Assembly (NCBI RefSeq): GCF_016862215.1
Contig: NZ_BOMN01000057.1
Coordinates: forward strand, 124,001 to 188,000
Direction: 5' to 3'
Length of the DNA: 64,000 nucleotides
Origin: Winogradskya humida
Lineage (GTDB): Bacteria; Actinomycetota; Actinomycetes; Mycobacteriales; Micromonosporaceae
This document shows positions 26,258 to 35,438 of this stretch, in pieces (the stretch's first letter is position 1; each line of letters starts with the position of its first letter). Below the pieces are notes generated by a model, which saw nothing but the letters and a program-made list of their open reading frames with translations, had not been told where the DNA came from and searched no databases. The translations under genes and the position numbers were made by a program.

Positions 26258-28027
26258 TCAGGCGACGGGCGTGTTGGTGGGGGCCGGGCCGCCGCTCTGG
26301 CTCGGGATCTCCGCGCGGCGGTCGGCCTGCGGGCGGACCGGGGGACCGGCGCCCCGCTCGTACGGGGAGGCGAACGGCAGATAGGCCGGCAGGAACTCGC
26401 CGAGCAGGGCCGCCTGCTCGACGGCCACCGCCTCGTCGGAGTCCGTGTCGTTCAGGCAGAACGTGTCGAGGTCGCGGTGGCGCAGCAGCCGGGCGAGCTT
26501 GAACGGGGTCGCCGGGTTGGCGAGGTCCGCGTACATGTAGGCGACCGTCCCCGGCGCCGCGCGTCCCGTCAGGTACGCGTAGTACTGCTGCAGCGACGAG
26601 AGCAGCGCGATGTCCTCGGGGTGGCGGAACTGATGCCCGGCGGTCGCGGTCACGTACTCCGTGAACCGCTGCTCGATCTCGGTGATGATGCTCAGCCGCG
26701 ACGGGTGCGGGGTGTGCATCATCTTGCGGGTCAGGACGCGGCCGAACGCCGTACGGATCAGCTCGCGGTTGTTCTTGCCGGCCGAGTCGGCGGGCGGGTC
26801 GTCCGGGCGCCGCGGTGCCGAGTCGACCTGGGCGCTCGACGGGAAGAACCGGGTCAGCCCGCCCGGCGTGAAGAACAGGTCCGGGCTCAGCGGCCGGCCC
26901 AGGAACACGTCGTCGTTCAGGTAGAGGAAATGCTCGCTGAGACCCGGGATGCGATGCAGGCGTGACTCGATGGCCTGCGAGTTGAACGTCGGCAGCCGCC
27001 CGGTGTCGCCGAAGATCTCCCGATGGCTCACCAGGGTCAGCCCCGGCTGCGCGGTGTCCAGCCAGTCCGGCACCTGATCGTCCGTCACCAGGTAGATGTG
27101 GTTGACCCAGGGCGCGAAGCAGTGCAGCGAACGCAGGGAGAAGCGCAGCTCGTCGCGGGAGGTGTAGCGGGCGCTGTTGTGGGCCAGGCGGCTGCCGGTG
27201 TCGAGCCAGGCGTTCGTACCCTGGGCCGCGGCCTTGCGGGCCTGCCAGGACGGGTCGCTGCCGTCGACCCAGGTGTAGACCACGTCGATCGGGAAGGCGA
27301 TCCGGTCCGGGCCCGGCATGGTGAAGATCTGTTTCGTCCGGTACGCCGAGACGTCGTGCGGCGAGCTGAACGGCCCGAACGCGGCCTCGCTCGCGTGCGC
27401 CACCGGCTCGTCCAGCGCGATCACGTCGGCGATCGGGTTGGGGCGCGGGCCGGCCAGGACGCCGTCGCGCTCCGCCCAGAACTCGATCTCGCAGCCCACG
27501 TCCGTGGCCAGCACCAGGCTGCCGTTCGGGTCGGTCACCGGCCAGCACACCCGCAGCACCTCGGCCGTCTTGCTGCTCTTGGCCTTGCGCGGCTTCACGA
27601 CGTCCAGCAGGCCGGTGCCGGTGGTGAGCGCCTCCAGCAGGCGGATCGTGGCCGCGCGGTCGGTCACGAGCACCGCGACGGCGGTGGTACGCAGGGACTT
27701 GGCGGGGATGCGGAACCAGTCGATGCCTGCTTCGTCGAGGGCGGCGACAACCCTGTCGAGGTTGTCACGGCGTACGCCTGCCGGGCTCGCCGCCGGGTCA
27801 CGCCGGGCGGTCACCCAGCCCCGGCCGGTGCGGACCCGCATGGTGACGGCGGCCTCGGCCGTACGCATGAGCGGCAGCCGGGGCGGGTGTGACAGCGACA
27901 CGATCCGCCGGGCCATGCCGAGCCGCTGGTCCTCGGAGACCCGGGGCAGCACCCGGCGCTGCACGCTGGCCAGGATGCGTGACCGGACCTGCCAGGGTGC
28001 CATTCGTAGGATCCGCCGCAAGGGCAC
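26258..28027 (-). CDS. Stealth-family sugar-phosphate transferase
   Basis: A 589-residue protein with the Stealth conserved regions that define sugar-1-phosphate transferases. CR1 is IDVVYTWVDGSDPSW (about 250). CR2 is RYTSRDELRFSLRSLHCFAP then IYLVTDDQVPDWL. CR3 is MMHTPHPSRL. CR4 includes FCLNDTDSDE near 540. LNDDVF is also conserved. These enzymes transfer hexose-1-phosphate to make phosphodiester-linked capsules or wall polymers. The first 240 residues are an additional N-terminal domain seen in actinobacterial members. GTG follows AAGGACGA by 4 nt. It heads the operon with the sugar dehydrogenase and acyltransferase. Confidence 0.92.
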   Translation of the reverse strand: MPLRRILRMAPWQVRSRILASVQRRVLPRVSEDQRLGMARRIVSLSHPPRLPLMRTAEAAVTMRVRTGRGWVTARRDPAASPAGVRRDNLDRVVAALDEAGIDWFRIPAKSLRTTAVAVLVTDRAATIRLLEALTTGTGLLDVVKPRKAKSSKTAEVLRVCWPVTDPNGSLVLATDVGCEIEFWAERDGVLAGPRPNPIADVIALDEPVAHASEAAFGPFSSPHDVSAYRTKQIFTMPGPDRIAFPIDVVYTWVDGSDPSWQARKAAAQGTNAWLDTGSRLAHNSARYTSRDELRFSLRSLHCFAPWVNHIYLVTDDQVPDWLDTAQPGLTLVSHREIFGDTGRLPTFNSQAIESRLHRIPGLSEHFLYLNDDVFLGRPLSPDLFFTPGGLTRFFPSSAQVDSAPRRPDDPPADSAGKNNRELIRTAFGRVLTRKMMHTPHPSRLSIITEIEQRFTEYVTATAGHQFRHPEDIALLSSLQQYYAYLTGRAAPGTVAYMYADLANPATPFKLARLLRHRDLDTFCLNDTDSDEAVAVEQAALLGEFLPAYLPFASPYERGAGPPVRPQADRRAEIPSQSGGPAPTNTPVA

Positions 28028-28292
28028 GAGTTCGTCCTTCCGCCGGATGTCGTCGGGGCTGATCGGCTCAGCCGCCCGGGGTTCCTGTGCCTCAACGTCG
28101 CGGTCACCCGGTTGGTTGCGGTCAATGGCGTCTTTCCGGACATCTGTGCTATGCGCCTTTAGCGGTTTTACGCGACTTTTGTTCTCTTTGGGGGCTGAAT
28201 TGCGACCCGCCCACCCCTACGGGTGCGTCCCTGATGCGGGGGCTTGCGCCGGGGGAGGATGGTGGAGGCCTGACTTCTTTGGAGGACTCCCC

Positions 28293-28532
28293 ATGGGCAA
28301 GGCAGTTGCGTACGTGGTGGCGATGGTCGCCGGGGTGATCGTGGTGGGCTGGATCGCCGTGTCGGTCCTGCACTGGCTCGTCGGTGCCCTCGCGTACCTG
28401 ATCGTGGGCGCGATCGTGGTCGGCGGCGGCATCTACCTCTACGGCAAGGCGAAGAAGGGGCTCGCCCCCGGAACCCGCACCCAGTACCGGATCGAGGCCG
28501 CGAAGAAGACGTACCGGATGCGGAACCGGTGA
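28293..28532 (+). CDS. Small two-helix membrane protein
   Basis: A 79-residue protein: a first hydrophobic helix at about 5-28, a second at about 30-50, then a basic tail (KAKKGLAPGTRTQYRIEAAKKTYRMRNR begins after it). GGAGG at 28281-28285 with a 7-nt spacer gives a clear start. It is 62 bp upstream of ffh and may share its promoter. No known family is recognised. Confidence 0.75.
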   Translation: MGKAVAYVVAMVAGVIVVGWIAVSVLHWLVGALAYLIVGAIVVGGGIYLYGKAKKGLAPGTRTQYRIEAAKKTYRMRNR

Positions 28533-28594
28533 GCCCGGCGGCGGGCGGCTAGGCTTGGGCCTCTCCTCCCTTTCGACCAACGGGAAGTTGTGCC

Positions 28595-30151
28595 GTGTTT
28601 GACAACTTGAGTGACCGCCTCTCCGGCATCTTCACCAAGCTCCGGGGCAAGGGCCGGCTCACCGACGCCGACATCGACGCCACCGCGCGCGAGATCCGTC
28701 TCGCCCTGCTCGAGGCTGATGTCGCGCTGCCCGTGGTCAAGCAGTTCATCGCCAACCTCAAGGAGCGCGCCCGCGGCTCCGAGGTCTCCGAGGCGCTCAA
28801 CCCCGCCCAGCAGATCATCAAGATCGTCCACGAGGAGCTCATCACCATCCTCGGTGGCGAGGGGCGCCGCCTGCAGTTCGCCAAGAACCCCCCGACCGTG
28901 ATCATGCTGGCCGGCCTCCAGGGCTCCGGTAAGACCACGCTCGCCGGCAAGCTGTCCCGCTGGCTCAAGGGCCAGGGCCACCAGCCCCTGCTGGTCGCCG
29001 CCGACCTCCAGCGCCCCAACGCGGTCAACCAGCTCCAGGTCCTCGCGGGCCGCGCCGGCGTCGACGTCTACGCCCCGTCACCCGGCAACGGCGTCGGCGA
29101 CCCGGTCCAGGTCGCCAAGGACTCCATCGAGCACGCCAAGCGCACCGCCAAAGACATCGTCATCGTCGACACCGCCGGCCGCCTCGGCATCGACGCCGAC
29201 ATGATGCAGCAGGCCCGCGACATCCGCGACGCCGTCGACCCCGACGAGGTCATCTTCGTCATCGACGCCATGGTCGGCCAGGACGCCGTCAGCACCGCCG
29301 AAGCCTTCCGCGACGGCGTCGGCATCACCGGCGTCGTCCTCTCCAAGCTCGACGGCGACGCCCGGGGCGGCGCGGCCCTCTCGGTCCGCCACGTCACCGG
29401 CCAGCCCATCCTCTTCGCCTCCACCGGCGAGAAGCTCGAGGACTTCGACGTCTTCCACCCCGACCGGATGGCCAGCCGCATCCTCGGCATGGGCGACGTC
29501 CTGACCCTCATCGAACAGGCCGAACAGGCCTTCGACGAGGATCAGAAAGAAAAGATGACCTCCAAGCTCATGGGTGGCGAAAGCTTCACCCTGGAGGACT
29601 TCCTCGACCAGCTCATCGCCGTCCGCCGGATGGGCCCCATCGCCAACATCCTCGGCATGATGCCCGGCATGGGCCAGATGAAGGACCAGCTCGCCGAGCT
29701 CGACGACAGCCACTTCGACCGGGTCACCGCCATCATCCGCTCCATGACCCCCGGCGAACGCACCAACCCCAAAATCATCAACGGCTCCCGCCGCGCCCGC
29801 ATCGCCCGCGGCTCCGGCGTCCAGGTCATGGATGTCAACCAGCTCCTCAACCGCTTCGTCGAAGCCCAGAAGATGATGAAGCAGATGAGCGGCATGATGG
29901 GCCTCCCCGGCGGCAACCGCCGCAAGGCCACCAAGAGCCCCAAGAACAAGCGCAAGGGCACCAAGGGCGGCAACCGCCCCCGCGTCGGCGGCGGCATGCC
30001 GGCCGGCTTCCCGGGCGGCATGCCCCAGCTCCCCCCGGGCCTGGACCCGAACGCTTTGGGCGGCGCTCCCGGCCTGCCGCCGGGCTTCAAGCTCCCCAAG
30101 CTTGACTTCAACAAACTCAGCAACCCCAAGCGCGACGACGACAAGAAGTAG
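28595..30151 (+). CDS. ffh: Signal recognition particle protein Ffh
   Basis: Ffh binds signal peptides and 4.5S RNA and targets nascent chains to FtsY. The 518 residues show the N domain, the GTPase G domain (GLQGSGKTTLAGKL, IVDTAGRLGID, TKLD-equivalent SKLDGDARGG) and the M domain from about residue 300, rich in Met (MMPGMGQMK, MMKQMSGMMG). The C-terminus is a Lys/Arg then Gly/Pro-rich tail (GGMPAGFPGGMPQLPPG). The GTG start begins VFDNLSDRLSGIF, the standard Ffh start. Length is in the actinobacterial range. Confidence 0.97.
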   Translation: MFDNLSDRLSGIFTKLRGKGRLTDADIDATAREIRLALLEADVALPVVKQFIANLKERARGSEVSEALNPAQQIIKIVHEELITILGGEGRRLQFAKNPPTVIMLAGLQGSGKTTLAGKLSRWLKGQGHQPLLVAADLQRPNAVNQLQVLAGRAGVDVYAPSPGNGVGDPVQVAKDSIEHAKRTAKDIVIVDTAGRLGIDADMMQQARDIRDAVDPDEVIFVIDAMVGQDAVSTAEAFRDGVGITGVVLSKLDGDARGGAALSVRHVTGQPILFASTGEKLEDFDVFHPDRMASRILGMGDVLTLIEQAEQAFDEDQKEKMTSKLMGGESFTLEDFLDQLIAVRRMGPIANILGMMPGMGQMKDQLAELDDSHFDRVTAIIRSMTPGERTNPKIINGSRRARIARGSGVQVMDVNQLLNRFVEAQKMMKQMSGMMGLPGGNRRKATKSPKNKRKGTKGGNRPRVGGGMPAGFPGGMPQLPPGLDPNALGGAPGLPPGFKLPKLDFNKLSNPKRDDDKK

Positions 30152-30224
30152 CTATTGCTGGGTGACAGGTGGTCTCGTGTCTAGTAGCGTGAGCGGCAGT
30201 CCGCATCCTTATGGGGAGGAATCG

Positions 30225-30806
30225 ATGACTGCCGCTCTGCGTCAACTCGACTATCTCGGGCTCGCCGACAAGCAGGTATGGACCGTCGACGACCTCGACA
30301 GCCTTCCGGAGGATCTCCTTTATGAGCTCCTTGACGGAAGGCTCGTCTTGTCCAGCCCGACAGATTTTCATCAATGGGTCGGCATCAGGTTGGTTGTTGC
30401 TCTCGAGGAAAACGAACCTGACGGCTTCTACATAGTTACTGATCTGTCAGTTGCTGTGGATCACGACAACCAACCACGCCCCGACGTGGTGGTCGTTTCC
30501 AACAGTGGCGTGACGCGCGTCCCGCGTCTGGCGAGAGATGTCCTGCTGGCGGTCGAGATCCTCTCGCCGAGCTCGATCGACGATGATTGCGGCTTCAAAG
30601 TGAAGAGGTATGCCGCCGCCGGTATCCCGCGGTACTGGGTGATCGACCCCCTCCGCGAGCGCATGACTTTCACCGAGCACATCCTCGGCTCGGACGGGCA
30701 GTATCGGTCCGGTCCACCTCGGGTTGGCCGCATCGATCTGGACTGGCCGTGGCCGGTGTCGTTCGACCTCTCCCGCTTCGAACGGCGCAGGGACTGGCTC
30801 CGCTGA
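30225..30806 (+). CDS. Uma2 family (restriction-endonuclease-like) protein
   Basis: A 193-residue protein of the Uma2/DUF820 family, which has a PD-(D/E)xK-like fold. The signature residues are present: YELLDGRLV, the catalytic-type PRPDVVVV, and LLAVEILSPSSIDDD then KVKRYAAAGIPRYWVIDP. GGGGAGGA just before ATG 30225 fixes the start; the frame runs upstream without similarity. These proteins are abundant and often multicopy in actinomycetes and cyanobacteria; the function is unproven. It stands as a single gene after ffh. Confidence 0.85.
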   Translation: MTAALRQLDYLGLADKQVWTVDDLDSLPEDLLYELLDGRLVLSSPTDFHQWVGIRLVVALEENEPDGFYIVTDLSVAVDHDNQPRPDVVVVSNSGVTRVPRLARDVLLAVEILSPSSIDDDCGFKVKRYAAAGIPRYWVIDPLRERMTFTEHILGSDGQYRSGPPRVGRIDLDWPWPVSFDLSRFERRRDWLR

Positions 30807-30936
30807 GGAGGACCGCACTGAAGTGGGCGGCCATTGGAATCGGCGCCAGGATGTGCCGTTTCCGGTGGTGCTCGACCTCCCCGCGTTGACGGGTTAGCGG
30901 CAGGCGCGGGCGGCGGAAATCGGGTAGGACTTAGGC

Positions 30937-32013
30937 ATGGCTTTCCATGTGCGTGGGGTCGTTCTGCCGGATGGTGAGGTTCGGGATCTCTGGGTGGTCG
31001 GGGATCGGGTGACGTTTGAGCCGGTGCGGGATGCCGAGACCGTGAGCAGCGGCGGGTGGGTGGTGCCGGGGCTGGTGGATGCGCACTGTCACCTGGGGAT
31101 CCGGTATGGCGCTTCGCCCATCGAGAGTGTCGATGAGGCCCGGGGGCTGGCCTGTCAGGACCGTGACGCGGGGGTGCTGGCGTTGCGTGACGCGGGGTCG
31201 CCTTTTCCGTACCCGGAGCTGGATGATGAGCCCGAGATTCCCCGGCTGGTGCGGGCTGGGCAGCACGTAGCTCCGCCGCGGCGGTATCTGCGGGACATCG
31301 GGGTCGAGGTGGCGGCCGGGCAGGTTGCCGAGACCGTGGCTGCGCAGGCCAAGGCCGGCACCGGGTGGGTCAAGCTGGTGGGCGACTGGATCGACCGGGG
31401 CGTCGGTGACCTGACGCCCTCGTGGGATGCCGCCACCATGACCGCCGCCGTCGAGGCCGCGCATGCCGCCGGAGCGCGGGCGGCCGTGCACACGTTTTCC
31501 GAGGAGGGTGTCGCGCTGATGGTTCGCGCGGGTGTCGACTCCGTGGAGCACGGCACGGGGTTGTCGCTCGACCTGATCGACGAGATGGCACGGCGGGGCA
31601 CGGCGCTGGTGCCGACGATGATCAACATTAAGACGTTCGGCAAGATCGCGGACCAGGCCCGATCCAAATTCCCCGGGTACGCGGACCACATGCTCGCCCT
31701 TCGCGACGGCTTCCCGGCAGTGGTCGCCGCTGCGTATGAGGCCGGCGTACCCATCTTCGTCGGCACCGACGCCGGCGGCAGCATCCGGCACGGGCAGGCC
31801 GCCGAGGAGATGTTGCTGTTGCACGAGGCCGGCATCCCCGCGGAGCAGGTGCTGGCGTCGGCGTCCTGGCGGGCCCGCGAGTGGCTGGGCTTCTCCGGAC
31901 TGGTCGAGGGCGGCCTCGCCGACCTGGTCGTCTACCCCGAGGATCCCCGGCGTGACCTCCGCGTGGTTCGTGCCCCCGAGCGGATCATCCTGAAGGGCCG
32001 GGTCATCCGCTAG
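30937..32013 (+). CDS. Amidohydrolase family protein
   Basis: A 358-residue metal-dependent hydrolase of the imidazolonepropionase/prolidase-like amidohydrolase type. It has a beta-sandwich start (VRGVVLPDGEVRDL), the HxH metal motif in GLVDAHCHLG, a Lys in GWVKLVGDW, His in AAVHTFSEEG and EHGTGLS, and the catalytic Asp in FVGTDAGGS. The end (GGLADLVVYPEDP) is the usual return strand. All metal ligands appear intact. Substrate is unknown. Its stop codon lies in the arm of a terminator shared with the next gene. Confidence 0.87.
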   Translation: MAFHVRGVVLPDGEVRDLWVVGDRVTFEPVRDAETVSSGGWVVPGLVDAHCHLGIRYGASPIESVDEARGLACQDRDAGVLALRDAGSPFPYPELDDEPEIPRLVRAGQHVAPPRRYLRDIGVEVAAGQVAETVAAQAKAGTGWVKLVGDWIDRGVGDLTPSWDAATMTAAVEAAHAAGARAAVHTFSEEGVALMVRAGVDSVEHGTGLSLDLIDEMARRGTALVPTMINIKTFGKIADQARSKFPGYADHMLALRDGFPAVVAAAYEAGVPIFVGTDAGGSIRHGQAAEEMLLLHEAGIPAEQVLASASWRAREWLGFSGLVEGGLADLVVYPEDPRRDLRVVRAPERIILKGRVIR

Positions 32014-32060
32014 GCCGTTCCTGCCGATCCAGGCCGTCGTGATCGGCAGGACACGGCCTA
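32011..32060. terminator. Bidirectional terminator carrying both stop codons
   Basis: Arms 32011-32029 and 32041-32060 pair over 19 bp with one bulged base and an 11-nt loop. The TAG stops of the converging amidohydrolase (32011-32013) and the membrane propeller gene (32058-32060 reversed) are at the ends of the stem. Confidence 0.85.
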
Positions 32061-33419
32061 TGCGAGCGAGAAGATGCGCAGGGCGGTCTCGTCGGGGCAG
32101 GCCAGGCGGTCCGTGGTCCAGGCGCAGGGGTTGTCCGACGGAGGCATCGTGCCGAGGACCTGGCGGGTGCCGGTCAGGGCCGAGATCCGGACTATCTCTC
32201 CGCCGTTGGGGCCGGGGAGGGCCAGCAGAGAGTCCTTGTCGATCCAGGACATGTGGGCGGCCGCCGTGACTTTCCTGCCGTCCGTTGTGTAGAGGATGCT
32301 CTCGGACGGGCCGGTGACCAGGATGCGGTCGCCGAGCGGCTGCACGATCGTCGCGTCGGGGGTGGCCGGGGTCTGCCAGTCCGTGCTGGCGAAGCCGGGG
32401 CCGATCGTGGTGAGGACGGCGCTGCGGTCGGGTGGCGTCACGGTGAGGCAGAGTCGGTCGCCGCACGGGGCGATGGCATCGATGTGGTGGCCGGGCAGCG
32501 ATTCGTAGATGTTGCGGGGCTGCGGGTCGGCCAGTTCGGTCCGCACGATCTGAGTCGCGCCGGGGGTGAAGCCGGTGCCGGGGACGAAGACGATCCCTTC
32601 GTACGCGACCGGTGCACCCGTCGGCACGATGGCCGCGGTGGTGCCCCGGAGCGTGCCGGTGCCGGCGTCGCGGTATTCGACCTTGCCGGAGCGGGTGATC
32701 TGGATGAGGTTGCGGTCGGTGAACGTGAGGGACATCTCGTCGGAGCGCACGTGCATGCCGAGGGTCCGCTGTGCCCGGTCCGCCTCGGCAGGCAGGGTCC
32801 AGCGGGTCGTCCCGTCGGACCAGCTCAGGGCGCGGGTCTCGCCGGTCGCCGCCGACTGGGTGACCAGGAGGTCGTTGTAGTAGACGAGGTCGTCGTCGGT
32901 GGCGTACGGGAAATGCCAGCGTTCCCTGCCGGTGGCGGGGTCGAGCACGTACATCGTGCTGCCCCTGTCGCCGCGGACGTTGACCAGCACCGCCGCGGGG
33001 AGGGCGACGACGCCGGTGAGCCTGTCGAACGTGCCCAGGCGTTTCCGCAGCCACGTCGTCGCGCCGGTGTGCAGGTCGGCCGCGGAAACCCCGACCACGC
33101 CGTCCAGCCCGCGCCACGCCGTGAAGACGGCCTTCGTGGACACGGCCGTCGCGGCGTAGGTCACCGTCACGCCGAAGGACCGGGGGGAGCCGACCTCGGC
33201 GAGGCTCCATGTGGGCGCGGCGGGGGCGGTGTGGTGGTTGCGCCACGCGAAGCTCGTACCCGCGAAGGCGAGACAGACCACGACGGTCACTGCGGTGATC
33301 GCGAAGCGGGTGCGGCGGATCTGGTCACCGCGGCGGCGGGCGGCGACCGGCGGGCCCAGCGGGACCCCGTCGGCCTGGTGGTTGAGAGAAGCGAAGATCT
33401 CGTCGAGGTCAGTGGACAT
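32058..33419 (-). CDS. Membrane protein with PQQ-like beta-propeller, partner of an ECF sigma factor
   Basis: A 453-residue protein. A short cytoplasmic N-terminus (MSTDLDEIFASLNHQ) and basic stretch (RRRGDQIRRTRF) precede one transmembrane helix at about 38-58; the rest is extracytoplasmic. The outer part has repeated propeller-type strands (MYVLDPATGRERWHFPY). The gene overlaps the sigma factor stop by 11 bp, so they are cotranslated. By analogy with sigma/anti-sigma pairs, the short N-terminus could bind the sigma factor, but no zinc anti-sigma motif is visible. GGAGGAG with a 6-nt spacer supports the start. Confidence 0.7.
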   Translation of the reverse strand: MSTDLDEIFASLNHQADGVPLGPPVAARRRGDQIRRTRFAITAVTVVVCLAFAGTSFAWRNHHTAPAAPTWSLAEVGSPRSFGVTVTYAATAVSTKAVFTAWRGLDGVVGVSAADLHTGATTWLRKRLGTFDRLTGVVALPAAVLVNVRGDRGSTMYVLDPATGRERWHFPYATDDDLVYYNDLLVTQSAATGETRALSWSDGTTRWTLPAEADRAQRTLGMHVRSDEMSLTFTDRNLIQITRSGKVEYRDAGTGTLRGTTAAIVPTGAPVAYEGIVFVPGTGFTPGATQIVRTELADPQPRNIYESLPGHHIDAIAPCGDRLCLTVTPPDRSAVLTTIGPGFASTDWQTPATPDATIVQPLGDRILVTGPSESILYTTDGRKVTAAAHMSWIDKDSLLALPGPNGGEIVRISALTGTRQVLGTMPPSDNPCAWTTDRLACPDETALRIFSLA

Positions 33420-33954
33420 TGCGGGCTCCTCCCGGGGGTGACGGCTCGGGGGACCGGACAGCGCCGGGCGCCGGGTCCAGGTTGAGCGCGGTGGCGAGGG
33501 CCGCCCGGCCGCGGGACAGCCAGGATTTGACCGTGCCCTCGGGGACACCCGTCTCGGCAGCGATGTCGGCCACCGAGCGGTCCAGCAGGTAACGCAGGGC
33601 CAGGGCGTGGCGGTGGGCTTCCGGGAGCGTGCGCATGGCACGGACGAGCAGGACCGTGTCCTCCGACGGCGGGTCGGCCGGTGGCAGGGGTGCGGCGGCG
33701 GCGCTGTGGGCTCGGCGTACGCGCAGACGTCGCCAACGGTCCGTCGACAGCCGGTTGACCACCAGCCGCAGCCACGCCTCCGGGTCGTCGTAGCCCGGCA
33801 ACCTGCGCCAGCGCTGCCATGCCCGGGCGTACGCCTCCTGGACGAGGTCCTGCGCCTCGCCCGGGTCTCCCGTCAGCCCGTACGCGTAGCGCAGCAGCCG
33901 CCGTGAGGTGTCCCGGTAGAACGCGTCGAACGCGTCCGCCCGCTCCTCGGTCAT
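33409..33954 (-). CDS. ECF RNA polymerase sigma factor, SigE/SigM-like
   Basis: A 181-residue group 4 sigma factor. Region 2 (FYRDTSRRLLRYAYGLTGDP to DLVQEAYARAWQRW) and region 4 (LPEAHRHALALRYLLDRSVA then GVPEGTVKSWLSRGRAAL) are complete. The ATG at 33954 has AAGGG 8 nt upstream; a GTG two codons earlier has too short a spacer. The C-terminal 25 residues are Pro-rich and overlap the next gene. It probably controls its own operon in response to an envelope signal. A prolyl-tRNA synthetase gene is divergent. Confidence 0.92.
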   Translation of the reverse strand: MTEERADAFDAFYRDTSRRLLRYAYGLTGDPGEAQDLVQEAYARAWQRWRRLPGYDDPEAWLRLVVNRLSTDRWRRLRVRRAHSAAAAPLPPADPPSEDTVLLVRAMRTLPEAHRHALALRYLLDRSVADIAAETGVPEGTVKSWLSRGRAALATALNLDPAPGAVRSPEPSPPGGARNVH

Positions 33955-34031
33955 GGTCACCGCCCTTCGTATAGGGACACGGGAAGCCCACTGGCCGGGT
34001 TGCAGTCGGGACGCGACTAAGATGCTGGGTC

Positions 34032-35438
34032 ATGGCTCGCGTGCTCACCCCCCGGTCGGAAGACTTCCCCCGCTGGTACCAGGACCTGATCAACAAGGCT
34101 CGGCTGGCGGACAACGGTCCGGTGCGGGGCACGATGGTGATCCGGCCCGCCGGTTACGCCATCTGGGAGCACATGCAGAAGGACATGGACGCCCGCATCA
34201 AGGACGCCGGTGCGGAGAACGCCTATTTCCCGCTGTTCATCCCGGAGAGCTACCTGCGCCGCGAGGCCGAGCACGTGGAGGGCTTCTCGCCGGAGCTCGC
34301 CGTGGTCACCCACGCGGGTGGCAAGCAGCTCGCCGAGCCGCTCGTGGTCCGCCCGACCAGCGAGACCGTCATCGGCGAGTTCATGGCCAAGTGGGTCGAC
34401 TCCTACCGTGACCTGCCGCTGTTGCTGAACCAGTGGGCCAACATCGTGCGCTGGGAGCTACGGCCGCGCACCTTCCTGCGCACCACCGAGTTCCTCTGGC
34501 AGGAGGGCCACACGGCCCACATCAGCGAGGAAAACGCCCGGGAGTACGCCCGTCTGATCCACAAGACGGTCTACGAGGAGTTCATGGTCGAGATGCTGGC
34601 CATCCCGGTCGTGCCCGGCCGCAAGACCAAGGGCGAGCGGTTCGCCGGCGCGACGAACACCATGACCGTCGAGGCCATGATGGGCGACACCAAGGCGCTC
34701 CAGATGGGCACGTCGCACGAGCTCGGGCAGAATTTCGCCAAGGCGTTCGACATCACCTACACGTCCCAGGCCGGTGCCGTCGAGCACGCCTGGACCACGT
34801 CGTGGGGCACCTCCACCCGGATGATGGGTGGGCTGATCATGGTCCACGGCGACGACAACGGCCTGCGGCTGCCGCCGAACATCGCCCCGATCCAGGCCCA
34901 GATCATGGTGGTCAAGGCCGGCGAGGGCGTCACCGAGGCGGCGGTCAAGCTCCGTGACGAGCTCAAGTCCGCTGGTGTACGGGTGAAGCTCGACGACCGT
35001 GCCGACATCCCCTTCGGCCGGCGCGCAGTCGACGCCGAGCTGCAGGGCATCCCGATCCGCATCGAGGTCGGCCCCCGCGACCTGGCGAACGGCAACGCCG
35101 TCGTGGCACGCCGGATCGACGGCACCAAGTCCCCGATCGCGCTCGCCGAGGTCGTCAACGACGTCGTGGCCGCGCTCAAGGCCGACCAGCAGCGCCTCTA
35201 CGACGACGCCCTGTCCTTCCGCGAGGCCAACACGGTCGACGTGAAGACCCTCGACGAGGCGATCGACGCCGCGCAGACCGGCTGGGCCCGGGTGCCGTGG
35301 GCGTCGGTCGGCACCGAGGGTGAGAAGAAGGCCAACGGCAAGGCCATCACCGTGCGCTGCCTGACCCGTGTCGACGGCACCATGCCCGACTCCGACGACG
35401 AGCCGGAGCTGCAGGCGATCCTGGCCCGCGCGTACTGA
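34032..35438 (+). CDS. proS: Prolyl-tRNA synthetase, archaeal/eukaryotic-like type
   Basis: ProRS charges tRNA-Pro. At 468 residues it is the short type without the bacterial editing insertion. Class II motifs are clear: motif 1 near residues 35-60 (VIRPAGYAIWEHMQ), motif 2 WELRPRTFLRTTEFLWQEGHT, and motif 3 STRMMGGLIMVHGDDNGL. The C-terminal anticodon domain and the tail EPELQAILARAY match the archaeal-like form found in many actinobacteria. The ATG overlaps nothing upstream. The DUF402 gene begins at its stop codon (TGATG). Confidence 0.95.
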   Translation: MARVLTPRSEDFPRWYQDLINKARLADNGPVRGTMVIRPAGYAIWEHMQKDMDARIKDAGAENAYFPLFIPESYLRREAEHVEGFSPELAVVTHAGGKQLAEPLVVRPTSETVIGEFMAKWVDSYRDLPLLLNQWANIVRWELRPRTFLRTTEFLWQEGHTAHISEENAREYARLIHKTVYEEFMVEMLAIPVVPGRKTKGERFAGATNTMTVEAMMGDTKALQMGTSHELGQNFAKAFDITYTSQAGAVEHAWTTSWGTSTRMMGGLIMVHGDDNGLRLPPNIAPIQAQIMVVKAGEGVTEAAVKLRDELKSAGVRVKLDDRADIPFGRRAVDAELQGIPIRIEVGPRDLANGNAVVARRIDGTKSPIALAEVVNDVVAALKADQQRLYDDALSFREANTVDVKTLDEAIDAAQTGWARVPWASVGTEGEKKANGKAITVRCLTRVDGTMPDSDDEPELQAILARAY

